A DNA stretch of 35,597 nt, from the IMG/VR virus record IMGVR_UViG_3300041809_003492, positions 1 to 35,597 of that record, one strand, 5' to 3'. Source of the DNA: a virus. Shown here piece after piece: positions 15,686-24,242 of the stretch. The position numbers were made by a program, and so were the translations under genes. Positions within the stretch are counted from its first letter, which is position 1, and each line of letters opens with the position of its first letter. The notes beneath the pieces were generated by a model. That model was not told the DNA's origin and did no database searches. It worked only from the letters and a program-made list of their open reading frames with translations.

Positions 15686-16969
15686 TTACCGGGAAGCCAG
15701 AGTGACGAACGGCGAACGGCTGGCCGCGCCGCTGTACGGGGTGAGCGGAGCTTTCCACCAGGGCTGCCCATCGAGGCGAAGCATGAAGCGGAAGGCCACT
15801 TCGCCAGTCAGGAAGGCCACATGGATGGAAGTGTCGGCACGCATGTCGGTCTTGGTCGGCAAAAGGTACTGCGTCAGGTCGACCAGGTTCAGATCGCCCT
15901 GCGTGGAGAGCTGTGCAGCCTGCTCCACGAAGATCACCGGACGCCCGAGCAGCATGCCGTAGGGCGTGTTGTTGCCGAGCACGCCGGGAGGCGTGTAGAG
16001 CAACGCGGCCGTGGTGGCTGCAGTTCCAGCGATCAGCAGGGGCAGGAGCTGCGGCTCGACCGACTGCTCAGCGAGCCAGACAGCGTTCTTGAAGCTCGGC
16101 GCCCACATGCGCGACTTCATGTTGAGGACATTCGCGGCCGACACCGTGTTGGCGCCCTGCCCTGAATCCTTCGCCTGCACGATAGTGCAGGGCGCGTTCT
16201 GGAAGCCCAGCGGAACGCCGGCGCCGGCGCCCGAGAAGATGGCCAGGTCGATCTGGAAGCCAAATTCCTCGGGGAACGCCATCCGCATGTAACCCTCAAG
16301 CGCGGGCCCGTCTTCGAGCTGCTCCTCGGTCACATATCCGAGTCCGATCAGCTTGTTGGCGGTGAACTGCACCTGGGTGAACTTCGGCTTGGTGCCGGTA
16401 TACGGCGCGCCTTCAGCCTCCCAGTAAGAGACGATTCCGCCCCACCGCTTGCCGGTTGCGCGGCTGGTTTCGTCAATCGCGTTCATCACCAGGCGCGAGC
16501 TCGACATGGGGAGCTTGCGGCAGCGGCTGGCAATTTCGCCAACCTCGTAGGTCTTCTGCAGGATCCCATCGGCGAACTCAGGAGCCACCAGGAAACCGCC
16601 CTCGGAAGGAATGGTTTCGTTGGCGCCGAGAGCTGCGAACAGGCGCGGATCCATCCGGCTCGTGTAGCCCTGTTGGTGCATCTGGGTTCCCTTGGCGATA
16701 GCGCTGAGCTGTTCGCCGAGGCTCAGCCAGGGCTTCTTAGCGCCTTCCGGCTTTGAAACTTCGACGGCGGTTGCCACGCTGCGCTGGTTCTCAATGAGCT
16801 GCTCAGCGCGTTTGATGTCGCCCTTCAGCGTTTCGGCCTTCTCCATGTGAGCATCGAACTGCTTGCGCTGTTCATCGCTCATCAGCGATCCGGCCGGCAC
16901 TGCGGCGTCGATTGCGGCGGCGGCGTCGGTTTCGACGGCCAGCGCCGCTTGAAGTTCACGGAGCTTCAT
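15686..16969 (-). CDS. Major capsid protein (HK97 fold)
   Basis: 427 residues from ATG 16969, supported by GGAGG 7 bases upstream. Residues about 1-70 (MKLRELQAALAVETDAAAAI..EKAETLKGDIKRAEQLIE) form a charged helical region like the HK97 delta/scaffold domain, which the upstream protease would remove. The shell domain follows with SEGGFLVAPEFADGILQKTYEVGEIASRCRKLPMSS, a capsid E-loop region around WGGIVSYWEAEGAPYTGTKP, FSGAGAGVPLGFQNAPC, and the C-terminal IHVAFLTGEVAFRFMLRLDGQPWWKAPL. Gene order protease-capsid is typical. Confidence 0.92.
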   Translation of the reverse strand: MKLRELQAALAVETDAAAAIDAAVPAGSLMSDEQRKQFDAHMEKAETLKGDIKRAEQLIENQRSVATAVEVSKPEGAKKPWLSLGEQLSAIAKGTQMHQQGYTSRMDPRLFAALGANETIPSEGGFLVAPEFADGILQKTYEVGEIASRCRKLPMSSSRLVMNAIDETSRATGKRWGGIVSYWEAEGAPYTGTKPKFTQVQFTANKLIGLGYVTEEQLEDGPALEGYMRMAFPEEFGFQIDLAIFSGAGAGVPLGFQNAPCTIVQAKDSGQGANTVSAANVLNMKSRMWAPSFKNAVWLAEQSVEPQLLPLLIAGTAATTAALLYTPPGVLGNNTPYGMLLGRPVIFVEQAAQLSTQGDLNLVDLTQYLLPTKTDMRADTSIHVAFLTGEVAFRFMLRLDGQPWWKAPLTPYSGAASRSPFVTLASR

Positions 16970-17073
16970 AGTTTTCCCTCCCGGAAAACAGGGACCCGCG
17001 ATCGTGCTCCGGCTCACCGCCGGCCAAGATCGCTGTCCAGGTTGAAAGTCGGTTGAGGTCAGGAGGCCGCTCG

Positions 17074-17121
17074 CCTGCCATCGGGCAGGGGCAAGCATCA
17101 GGACGGAGCGGCTTCGGCCGC
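17074..17121 (-). other. Two short hairpins between head protease and capsid genes
   Basis: The 161-base gap 16970-17130 holds two inverted repeats: 17108-17112 with 17117-17121 (4-base loop) and 17074-17079 with 17084-17089 (4-base loop). No T run follows either. They may limit read-through or act as processing sites before the capsid message. I see no convincing promoter here. Confidence 0.4.
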
Positions 17122-17130
17122 CGAAACTTT

Positions 17131-18291
17131 TTAAAGCGCCGCCAGGCGCAGGCGCCGGGCGCGCGCTTCCCGCTCTGCGGTCGATTTACTCAAATCGGGA
17201 TCAGGCTTGGCGGCTTCAGCCATTCCGCAGCCTTCGCAACCCTCGTCGTCGGGAACGCAGCCCTCGTGCGTGCAGCTCGAGCAGTCGCCGGCAACGCAGG
17301 CGTCGCAGTCGCAGATGCAGTTCGCATCGGAAGCCTCGTCGTCCTCATCGACAACCATTTCATCGGCGCCAGCCGCGGCCGCTGCAATCGGCGGCGCAGA
17401 GTGAGCCGACACCGCGCGCGCCGATGCCCCCACGGGCTGCTTGACACCATACTTGCCGAGTACTTCATCGAGCGTGGCAACGCGATCGGCGAGATTCTGC
17501 TTCACAGCGTCCTGCGCGGTAAGCACGCGACCTTGGCCGAAACCGTTCACGACAGCCTTGACGGCCACGCCGCGGCCGCGGGCGACGGCCTTAGTAAATA
17601 GGGAATAGAAATCGTCGACCATCGCCTGCATCGCCGTGCGCGCTTCGTCGTCGAGCGGCTGAAAGTTGTTGCCCTCGGTCTTATATTTGCCGGCTGAGAT
17701 CAGCGAAACCTTCACGCCCTGGCTGGCCAGCGCTTCGCTATCGTCTTCGTGGAGCTGATAGACGCCGATCGAACCTGTAAGCGAAGAGGGACTGACGCAA
17801 ACTTCAGAGGCCTGCGAGGCCAGCCAATAGGCCGCCGACGCGCACAGGCAATTCGACACCGCCGTGATTTTTTTCTGTTTCTTGGCGTTGAAGATCTCGG
17901 TGGCGAGCTCGTCGACGCCCGATACAGAGCCGCCCGGCGAATCGACGTCGATCACGATCGCCTTCACGTTGGGATCGTTCACAGCCTGGCGCAGTTGCTG
18001 CGTGAACTCCTGCACCGAGGTTCCACTCGGCCCGGAGACATCGCCCGAGACGCGCTGATTGATGATGCCATAAAGCGGGAGCACAGCCACCGAGCCCGGC
18101 TTGTCGGCCGAGAGGCTCTTCATGCGGGCCGCGGCGATCTCATTTTCGGCGCGAATCGCTGCAATAAGCTCAGGCGCCGCAAAGCCGCCGGCGACCTTCA
18201 AATGCAGAAAAGCTGCGATCGCCTCGAGCTTCTCAGGCAGGATCGCCCAGACGCTCGAGTATACGGCGCGAACGATAGCGGAATAACGCAT
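17131..18291 (-). CDS. Head maturation protease (S49/SppA type) with Cys-rich tail
   Basis: 386 residues. Start and upstream stop share one base (TGATG). The S49 core is clear: VAVLPLYGII, VKAIVIDVDSPGGSVSG, the catalytic Ser152 in CASAAYWLAS, GSIGVY, and Lys202 in SAGKYKTEGNNF, giving the Ser-Lys dyad. It should cleave scaffold or capsid N-terminal segments during prohead maturation. The C-terminal part (about 285-386) is unusual: an Ala-rich linker, an acidic stretch VDEDDEASD, then nine Cys within residues 325-355 in CxC and CxxC spacing. The last 25 residues are basic. The Cys cluster may bind metal or act as a fused scaffold; this is inference. Confidence 0.9.
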   Translation of the reverse strand: MRYSAIVRAVYSSVWAILPEKLEAIAAFLHLKVAGGFAAPELIAAIRAENEIAAARMKSLSADKPGSVAVLPLYGIINQRVSGDVSGPSGTSVQEFTQQLRQAVNDPNVKAIVIDVDSPGGSVSGVDELATEIFNAKKQKKITAVSNCLCASAAYWLASQASEVCVSPSSLTGSIGVYQLHEDDSEALASQGVKVSLISAGKYKTEGNNFQPLDDEARTAMQAMVDDFYSLFTKAVARGRGVAVKAVVNGFGQGRVLTAQDAVKQNLADRVATLDEVLGKYGVKQPVGASARAVSAHSAPPIAAAAAGADEMVVDEDDEASDANCICDCDACVAGDCSSCTHEGCVPDDEGCEGCGMAEAAKPDPDLSKSTAEREARARRLRLAAL

Positions 18292-19964
18292 CAGAGAACT
18301 CCTTCGACGGCCAGAGCCGCCAGACGTGCAGGCTCAGTTGCGGCAACATGCTCGATAAAGGCCACCGCGGCGCCCTCGCCCTCTTCGTGGAGCAGCCTGG
18401 CGAGCTCCGACGCCCGGATATCGCAAGCCTGTTTCGCTTTGAGCTGCCCCAGCGCCGGAAGATGGAAAGCCTCGCAGATGAAGCGGCAGTGCTCGGCATA
18501 AAACGCGCCGATCTCCGCGAATTCAGCCTCGCGGTCGATCAGCTTGCGCACGGCGCCGATTTCGCGCCGCGCACACCGCGCGGCCTGGTCGTGCGCAAAC
18601 AACTCAAACTGCGTGCGCAGTAGCGCCTTCTGCGCCGGATCGGGATCGGAGTTATCGGGAATGTCCTGGTCCAGCTGATCCTCGACATCCTGATCACCGC
18701 CCGGATCAGGGCTCGCCGGCGAAGCCGGAAGAGGCGCAAGCGCCGGATCGAGGTTCTTCCAGTTCATCGGGATGAAGTACTGCTTGCCGATCCCATTCTT
18801 GATCGGGTTCAGGTCCTCAAGCTCGCGAACGTCGTCGGGCGACAACCAACCGTGCTCGACGCCCACCGCATAGCCCGCCATACGGGTGGCGTAATCGCCG
18901 CGCAGCAGCGATGCCAGCGAAAACTTCGAATAGGCCGGATCATCCGGGCTGAAGAGATCGCGCTGGATGGCCTGCTCCCACATAACCGCCATGGGAAGCA
19001 CCGACTGCTGCGCGTGCATCAGATTGAATTGCTCGACAGACGCGTAAGTCGCTGCCTTGCCGGTGTCGACGCCGATCAAGTGCGGCAGAATATTGAAAAT
19101 CGTGCAGATTTCGACAGCCGAAGCCTTGGCGGCATCGAGGAGCTGCATGTCGATCGGCTTGACGCCCAGCGTCTTGATATCGACGCCAGGCGGCAAAAGC
19201 TTGGCGCGGTGGCGCTTTTCTCCGGTGTTTCCCTCTTCGAACGCTTTGAGGTAGAGATCTTCGTCCTGCTTGCTTGCGAAGTTCGTCCCTGTAATGACAA
19301 TGCCCGAACTGGCGTCGTTCTTCAAAAACTTCCCGCGGTAATCCTGCTGCGCGAGGGCGACGCCAAACACGTCCATCCCCATCGCGATGCGCGATTGCCC
19401 CACCTGGCGATGATCCGACCAGTCGCGAACGTGAAACACCTCGTCCTGGACCAGCGTGCGCACCTGACGCTTGAGCGGATCGTCATACTGGTAGCGCAGG
19501 CGGCCGTTCGGCAGCATCTCGACGTGCACGTTATCGGGATGCATCGGGATCAGTTCGCCGATCTCCCCGCGAGAGCTGGTCAAAATCTCCGAATAGGCAT
19601 TTCCGCGGAGCTCGACATGCCCCTGCAGCATCTGAAAATACTCATAGGCCGTCTGCATGTCGTTCGGGCGGTCATGCAGGAGCCTGAAGTTCGGATGCTT
19701 TCGCAGGACAGTCTTGCCTCCGCCTGGAAGGTCGGCGTAGATGAGGCACGGATTCACGCCCAAGGCGCGCCCCTTGGCGCTCACCGCCGCGATCACAGTC
19801 GAGAGACGCTTCACCGTATCGGGCGTGATGCGCATGCCCGCGACTGAAGGCGAACCTATCGGCGAATACCAGTAGTCATCCCACGGGGCAGGAGCACCGC
19901 CGATGCCGGCGACGTCGGCGAGCAGACCGCCGAATCCGAGAAGCGCGGAGCCGACTCGATTCAC
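18291..19964 (-). CDS. Portal protein (HK97 family)
   Basis: 557 residues from GTG 19964: this codon overlaps the preceding stop as GTGA and has GGAGG 5 bases upstream, so it is preferred to any earlier start. Family features: RLSTVIAAVSAKGRAL, LLHDRPNDMQTAYEYFQMLQGHVELRGNAYSEI, VFHVRDWSDH, GSRIAMG-like segment QSRIAMG, the FEEGNTGEKRHRAKLLPPG block and FNILPHLIGV..ATYASVEQFN. The C-terminal 130 residues form an additional acidic then helical domain (PDPGGDQDVEDQLDQDIPDN, then HDQAARCARREIG). It forms the ring through which DNA is packaged. Confidence 0.93.
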   Translation of the reverse strand: MNRVGSALLGFGGLLADVAGIGGAPAPWDDYWYSPIGSPSVAGMRITPDTVKRLSTVIAAVSAKGRALGVNPCLIYADLPGGGKTVLRKHPNFRLLHDRPNDMQTAYEYFQMLQGHVELRGNAYSEILTSSRGEIGELIPMHPDNVHVEMLPNGRLRYQYDDPLKRQVRTLVQDEVFHVRDWSDHRQVGQSRIAMGMDVFGVALAQQDYRGKFLKNDASSGIVITGTNFASKQDEDLYLKAFEEGNTGEKRHRAKLLPPGVDIKTLGVKPIDMQLLDAAKASAVEICTIFNILPHLIGVDTGKAATYASVEQFNLMHAQQSVLPMAVMWEQAIQRDLFSPDDPAYSKFSLASLLRGDYATRMAGYAVGVEHGWLSPDDVRELEDLNPIKNGIGKQYFIPMNWKNLDPALAPLPASPASPDPGGDQDVEDQLDQDIPDNSDPDPAQKALLRTQFELFAHDQAARCARREIGAVRKLIDREAEFAEIGAFYAEHCRFICEAFHLPALGQLKAKQACDIRASELARLLHEEGEGAAVAFIEHVAATEPARLAALAVEGVL

Positions 19965-20173
19965 GAGGTCCTCCGAATCCGGCGTGCGGCATTGCGGCCC
20001 ACGAGCACGCTTACTACGCAAACCGAAGCACCGGCGGCAATGAATCCTAAAGGCCGCCAGGCCAGCCAAAATCCGTAAGAAAAGGCGGCGATCCCAAATA
20101 AGATGCCCAGGCCGGCGAAGATGCTCGCAGTCGGAATAGCCGCGCGTCCGGGAGCGAAATCTTTAGATGGCAT
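19961..20173 (-). CDS. Small two-helix membrane protein
   Basis: 70 residues, with AAGGA before the ATG and a GTGA overlap with the portal gene. It has two hydrophobic segments (about residues 15-36 and 40-58: IFAGLGILFGIAAFSYGFW and LGFIAAGASVCVVSVLVG) joined by a short WRP turn, and ends in a basic tail NAARRIRRTS. It probably sits in the inner membrane. I do not recognise it. Small membrane proteins occur upstream of portal genes in some phages, but no function can be assigned. Confidence 0.7.
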   Translation of the reverse strand: MPSKDFAPGRAAIPTASIFAGLGILFGIAAFSYGFWLAWRPLGFIAAGASVCVVSVLVGRNAARRIRRTS

Positions 20174-20192
20174 ACGTTCCTTTTCAGGTCCC

Positions 20193-20807
20193 TCAACAGG
20201 AAATCAGCTCGCCGTTCCGCAAAAAACCATGCCATGAAGACGTGAGAACCGAGCCAGCCCCCGCCGCGCAAGTGTCGCCCGCCTTATCGACCGTGAGGTT
20301 GGGAGGGACTCCGTGACGCACCCAGCATTTGTGAGGTTCGTTAGGGCGCGTGCAGTTATTGCACGGGCCGTCGATAAGCCAGTCGTGACTGTTGGGAACC
20401 CGACACACAATCGCTTTGCCGTCCGGGCCGCACCAGCTCGGGCAATCGTGAAACCATGCAGCGTCCCACATCGCCCCGTCGGGAGCCTCGCGCAGTGTCA
20501 TCTCCTCACCGGTATCGACACGGCAATAAATATGCGAGCTGAAAAGCTGCCATTCGTCGGAAGCGGCGAACTCGTAGCCACAGGAGCAGCGCGCGGGCCA
20601 CAGCGGATTGCCCTTGAAATCCTCTGCGGTCGCCCGGCTATCGACCCAATGCGTCCCGTCTGCGCTCATGACTTCCCGCGATTCATCGAGAAAAACCATC
20701 GCATCGTGGTAGCCCATCGGCGCAGAACATTTCGAGTTTGACGCGTACCGCCGCAGATAGCGCTTCTCGCGGTCTGTCGGTTCGAGCCAGAAACACTTGA
20801 TGCCCAA
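20193..20807 (-). CDS. Cys-rich phage protein between terminase and portal
   Basis: 204 residues with a TTG start; GGGGG lies 5 bases upstream and the terminase stop is 9 bases away, which supports it. The chain begins GIKCFWLEPTDREKRYLRRY, contains MGYHDAMVFLD and ARCSCGYEF, and has many Cys and Trp, for example CPSWCGPDGKAIVC and CNNCTRPNEPHKC. These suggest zinc-binding elements. Proteins with this opening occur next to terminases in other siphophages as far as I recall. Function is unknown; a role in packaging or head assembly is only an inference from position. Confidence 0.72.
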   Translation of the reverse strand: MGIKCFWLEPTDREKRYLRRYASNSKCSAPMGYHDAMVFLDESREVMSADGTHWVDSRATAEDFKGNPLWPARCSCGYEFAASDEWQLFSSHIYCRVDTGEEMTLREAPDGAMWDAAWFHDCPSWCGPDGKAIVCRVPNSHDWLIDGPCNNCTRPNEPHKCWVRHGVPPNLTVDKAGDTCAAGAGSVLTSSWHGFLRNGELISC

Positions 20808-20816
20808 GACTTCCCC

Positions 20817-22589
20817 CTATAAGTACCCGATCCTGACCGGCGTATAACGGCGCTTGATTTCGCCCGCCATGGCCTGATTGAGGCCAGTGATGAGGGCGGT
20901 CGCAGGATCGATCTTATCTTTCCCGTTCTTAAGCTTCAGCGGGAAGACGTTGTCGTTGTTATCGACGCGGGCCATTACGCAGGACATTGCCCAGGTAAGA
21001 ACCGGATCGCCGTTATGATGAATGCGGCCGGCGCGGATCGCCGCGTCGAGCTCCTTCATCGCCGGAGAAAGGTACTGCACGGTTTGCGGCACCGAAATGA
21101 CGACGTCCTCGCCGAGCTGCGCCGCGAGCTGCTGTTGCATCTGCAGGGCCGACCATGGATCGAAAGCGATGCGCTGAAAATCGTAATCCTCTATCTCGCT
21201 TTCAATGTCGCCCTGGATAACAGAGAGCTGAATTTCCGGGCCCGGCACCGCGGTGAGCTTGCCATCGAGATGCCAGCGTTGATAGTGCGGATGGTCATCG
21301 TCGATGATCCGATCCATGGGGCAATAATGATGCCCAAAAACAAAGTAGTGCCGGACCAGGACGCCCTGCTCGTTTTTGCGCATCTCCTGAAAGATGCGCA
21401 TGCGCGAAGCGAGATCTGTCTGCGCGGCCAGGTCGTTGCCCATCCAGCACGCTTGGCCTTTGAATTCATCGAGCGAGAGGCTGGGATCCTTGCAGTTATT
21501 CCACGCCTCCATGTTGAAAAAACTATTGACCGCGCCGCCCCATATATCGAGGTGCTTGGTCTTGTAGATGAACTGCTTATGCGGCGACTGCAGCGCACCG
21601 CGCAGCTGCTGGGCGAGATACTCCGAAAACACGGATACGCCGAAGTTCGGGTTAGCTTTCTTCTGCGCCTCGATCGATTTCCAGTCATCCTCCTCGTCGG
21701 CGGCGTACATGATCGCAAAGAACGATTCATTTTCGATCAACCCGTCGAGGATCCTCTCGCAATCCTTTTCTTCGATGTAGCAGGGGCTGCCGGTGTCTGA
21801 GCCTGCCGTCGTGATGTCGATCGCAATGCCCTGCCGGCGAGCGCCCTGGCCGCTCACCATCGTGTCGCGCAGGTTATTATTCGGGTGCTCGTGACGCTCG
21901 TCCATAATGGCGCAGGAAGGCGATGCACCGTCGCCTGGATCTCCGATCAGCGGCTCGAACTTACCATCATCGCGCCGGGCTACGATCGATTCCACGTTGA
22001 CTTCGAGATCGAAATGCTCCCTGAATCGGGGCGCCTTCTTTGCCATGCGCCGGGCAGTGCGAAAAACCTCCATCGCCTGCTTTTTGGTAGTGGCGCCGCA
22101 ATAGACCTCGGGGCCGACTTCGCCGTCGGCCACAAGCATGTAGAGGCCGATGGCCGCGGCCAGGGTAGACTTCGCATTCTTGCGCGCGACCTTGATGTAG
22201 GCCTCAGAGAAGCGCCTGAAACCGGTAATCTTCGAGACCCAGCCGAACAGCGACGCGACAATAAAAATCTGCCAGGCCTCGAGCTTAATGGTCCCGCTGC
22301 GACCCTGCTGAACGCGCGCCCACTCTCCTTTAACGTGGGGCAGCTGCTCGATGAAACGGCAGACACGGCCAACCCTGGACGCCTCGAACCTGTAGGGATA
22401 ATCAGCCGATGCCGATTTCGCCAAGTCTCCCAGATGCCGCTCGCACGCCTTCTTCACCCACTTGCCGGCGATGATCTTGCCGGCGACAGCCTGACGCGCA
22501 TAGCGCGTAGCCGCGTTTGCGAACTTACGATCGAGTTGTGCGCGAGTAGGAGGCCTAGTCGTACTCTTCCCAGGTGCCATCTTCGCCAC
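20817..22589 (-). CDS. terL: Terminase large subunit
   Basis: 590 residues with GTG at 22589; an ATG three codons later is an alternative. The gene overlaps the small subunit by 35 bases. The N-terminal ATPase has a Walker A-like ARKNAKST (residues 135-142), the PRK/ARKxxKS form found in HK97/P27-type terminases, and a DE box in CAIMDERHEH (Asp230, Glu231), followed by DTMVSGQGAR and the coupling segment IDITTAGSD. The C-terminal nuclease contains GNDLAAQTDLASR and IAFDPWSALQMQQQL. With the small subunit it docks to the portal and drives and cuts DNA. Confidence 0.94.
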   Translation of the reverse strand: MAKMAPGKSTTRPPTRAQLDRKFANAATRYARQAVAGKIIAGKWVKKACERHLGDLAKSASADYPYRFEASRVGRVCRFIEQLPHVKGEWARVQQGRSGTIKLEAWQIFIVASLFGWVSKITGFRRFSEAYIKVARKNAKSTLAAAIGLYMLVADGEVGPEVYCGATTKKQAMEVFRTARRMAKKAPRFREHFDLEVNVESIVARRDDGKFEPLIGDPGDGASPSCAIMDERHEHPNNNLRDTMVSGQGARRQGIAIDITTAGSDTGSPCYIEEKDCERILDGLIENESFFAIMYAADEEDDWKSIEAQKKANPNFGVSVFSEYLAQQLRGALQSPHKQFIYKTKHLDIWGGAVNSFFNMEAWNNCKDPSLSLDEFKGQACWMGNDLAAQTDLASRMRIFQEMRKNEQGVLVRHYFVFGHHYCPMDRIIDDDHPHYQRWHLDGKLTAVPGPEIQLSVIQGDIESEIEDYDFQRIAFDPWSALQMQQQLAAQLGEDVVISVPQTVQYLSPAMKELDAAIRAGRIHHNGDPVLTWAMSCVMARVDNNDNVFPLKLKNGKDKIDPATALITGLNQAMAGEIKRRYTPVRIGYL

Positions 22590-23082
22590 GCACGCCCTTG
22601 CCTACGCTTGGCAGCCGCTGATCGAGCTCGAGCCTCGCCGTAAGCGAAAGCAGGTTGTTTTTCTCCGAGGTCCTCATGGTTTCGCCCAACCTGCGAAACT
22701 TATCCATCGCCACAACGAACTGCTCGAGCAGTGCGCGGCGCATCGGCGTCCGAATCGTAACCTGCGGTGCAAACTCAGCCCAGATAGCACAGAGCCGGGG
22801 CCCTTCGCGGAATGCCACCTGGGCGTCCTTCAGTTCCCTCGCCTTCTCCCACGGAATCTCGAGCGCCGCCGCGACAGCGTTGAGACCCTCGCCTGCCGAG
22901 AATAGTTCACAAGCACGCGCCTGCAGCGGATGAAAGACCGTCCAACGCGATGGCGGCGGCCCAACGGGCTCGGCCTTGGGCGCCTTGCGCGCCTGCTCCT
23001 GGCGCTCGCGATAGCGCTGCGGGTCTTTTTTGATCGATCCGCGAGCCTCGAGTACGTAGAGCGGCGTTCGTGGTCGCGACAT
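22555..23082 (-). CDS. terS: Terminase small subunit
   Basis: 175 residues from ATG 23082, AGGAA 8 bases upstream. The N-terminus (YVLEARGSIKKDPQRYRERQ followed by a Pro-rich EPVGPPPSRW) is the pattern of P27/HK97-type small terminase subunits. A helical DNA-binding-type region with ACELFSAGEGLNAVAAALEIPWEKA and a C-terminal helix ending in RLELDQRLPSVG follow. It recognises the packaging site and regulates the large subunit, whose gene it overlaps by 35 bases. Confidence 0.8.
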   Translation of the reverse strand: MSRPRTPLYVLEARGSIKKDPQRYRERQEQARKAPKAEPVGPPPSRWTVFHPLQARACELFSAGEGLNAVAAALEIPWEKARELKDAQVAFREGPRLCAIWAEFAPQVTIRTPMRRALLEQFVVAMDKFRRLGETMRTSEKNNLLSLTARLELDQRLPSVGKGVRGEDGTWEEYD

Positions 23083-23336
23083 AGGGCGGCTTCCTGCTTC
23101 CGGAGGCTTGCGCGTGACGCTCGACTCGTTTCAGCGCCTCCTGGAGGGTTAGCATGCGTTTGCTGCCAATTCCTGGCCGAGATGCCAAAGAATGGTGCTT
23201 TTGGCTTGATTTCAGCCGTTTTTCGTATTTTGCGGAAGTAAAAGTTTGGTTTCCATGTCGGTCTACGCGCCGAGACCCGGCAACATTTCGCCCCACCCCG
23301 GTCAAGGTACTGGGAATTGCATCCCGATCGACATAT
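23083..23336. other. 254-base gap between HNH gene and terminase small subunit
   Basis: No convincing gene lies here. The stretch is less G+C-rich in its middle than the flanking genes and carries a 7-base inverted repeat, CCGATCG at 23324-23330 with CGATCGG at 23351-23357, the second arm lying inside the end of the HNH gene. It is a natural place for a packaging site or a late promoter. I find no good -35/-10 pair. Confidence 0.4.
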
Positions 23337-23723
23337 TCACTCTCTAACAGCGATCGGACGACCGAACGCGCCTTCTTCCTCAACCGCCTTTCGGCTATTG
23401 CAGGAATCGCAAAGCGATTGCCAGTTGGTCGGGTCCCAAAAGAGCTTCATATCGCCCTTGTGCGCCCTGATATGGTCAGTGCACGTCGCCGCCGTCGGGA
23501 ACCTTCCATGCACCTTGTACGGATCAGCGCACCAGGGAAATCTCAGCAGCCGCGCAGCGCTCGTCTTCTGCCATCGCCGCCCGTAACCGCGGGCCGCTGC
23601 GTTCGGCCGCTGCTTTTCGGCCATACGCGCTGGCGCCTTCGGTTTACACGCCGCACAATAGCCGTGCGCTACAAGATTCGTGCAACCTGGCTGCCGGCAT
23701 GGCCGCTTGATCCCCGATGGCAC
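23337..23723 (-). CDS. HNH endonuclease next to terminase
   Basis: 128 residues, GTG start with GAGAGG 5 bases upstream. The N-terminus carries two zinc-binding pairs, CRQPGC and CAAC. The HNH core follows: PWCADPY, CTDHIRAHKGD, FWDPTNWQSLCDSCNSRK. HNH proteins encoded beside terminase genes are widespread in HK97-like phages, where they nick DNA and assist cleavage and packaging at the terminase site. Its position upstream of the small subunit fits that role. Confidence 0.87.
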   Translation of the reverse strand: MPSGIKRPCRQPGCTNLVAHGYCAACKPKAPARMAEKQRPNAAARGYGRRWQKTSAARLLRFPWCADPYKVHGRFPTAATCTDHIRAHKGDMKLFWDPTNWQSLCDSCNSRKAVEEEGAFGRPIAVRE

Positions 23724-23732
23724 TATCGCCTC

Positions 23733-24242
23733 TCACGCCGCGTCGTAGGCAATCTGCAATTTCGCCACGTACGCTGGATCTGGACCCTTATGTCCCATGT
23801 TCCAAACTTCGCCGATGTCGGCCAGCGTCTTCGCCTTCTGCGATCCGATCACATACGCGTTAAAAAAGCGCAGAAAATTGCGCGCGCACAGATCGAGATT
23901 GCTTTCGAGCTCGGCGGGCGTCGCACTCACGAAATTGCAAAACATCATCTGCCACGGCCCATATGAGCACGCCGCCGGCGATTGCGGCGGAGCGCCAATC
24001 GGCGGGTAAACCGCCAGCAGCGGAGCCATCGCTTTCTGCGCCCAGGCCGCGCCGTTCGCTTCATAGGCCGGCTCGTGACGTGGCCCGCAATCGTTGCCAA
24101 TGAACTTCACATCGCCACCGCCGCTCTCGACGGCTGCGATCGCAATCATCACCTTCACGCCATCGAGCGGCGCCGTCACTGCCAGCTGATCGCCGTAAAA
24201 CTCGCACGCCGCAAGCACGTCCTGCTGAGCAAAGCTGTTCAT
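23733..24242 (-). CDS. Lysozyme-like/transglycosylase endolysin
   Basis: 169 residues; the start overlaps the upstream stop as ATGA. The sequence AIAAVESGGGD has a Glu in the place of the catalytic Glu of transglycosylase/goose-type lysozymes, followed by FIGNDCGPRHEPAYE, YGPWQMMFCNF and NLDLCARNFLRFFNAYV..KAKTLADIGEVWNMGHKGPDPAYVAKLQI. No signal peptide is visible, so a holin is needed for release. The genes just upstream encode small membrane proteins, consistent with a lysis cassette. A virion-associated role is possible but less likely at this position. Confidence 0.75.
   Translation of the reverse strand: MNSFAQQDVLAACEFYGDQLAVTAPLDGVKVMIAIAAVESGGGDVKFIGNDCGPRHEPAYEANGAAWAQKAMAPLLAVYPPIGAPPQSPAACSYGPWQMMFCNFVSATPAELESNLDLCARNFLRFFNAYVIGSQKAKTLADIGEVWNMGHKGPDPAYVAKLQIAYDAA

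Noticed and set aside
18852-19847. 331-codon open frame on the plus strand
   Set aside because: It is antisense to the portal gene and has the His/Arg/Leu-rich composition typical of antisense frames.
22907-23383. 158-codon minus frame covering the gap before the terminase small subunit
   Set aside because: It overlaps both the HNH and terminase genes heavily; only MLTLQEALKRVERHAQ looks protein-like, and the rest is a frame shadow.
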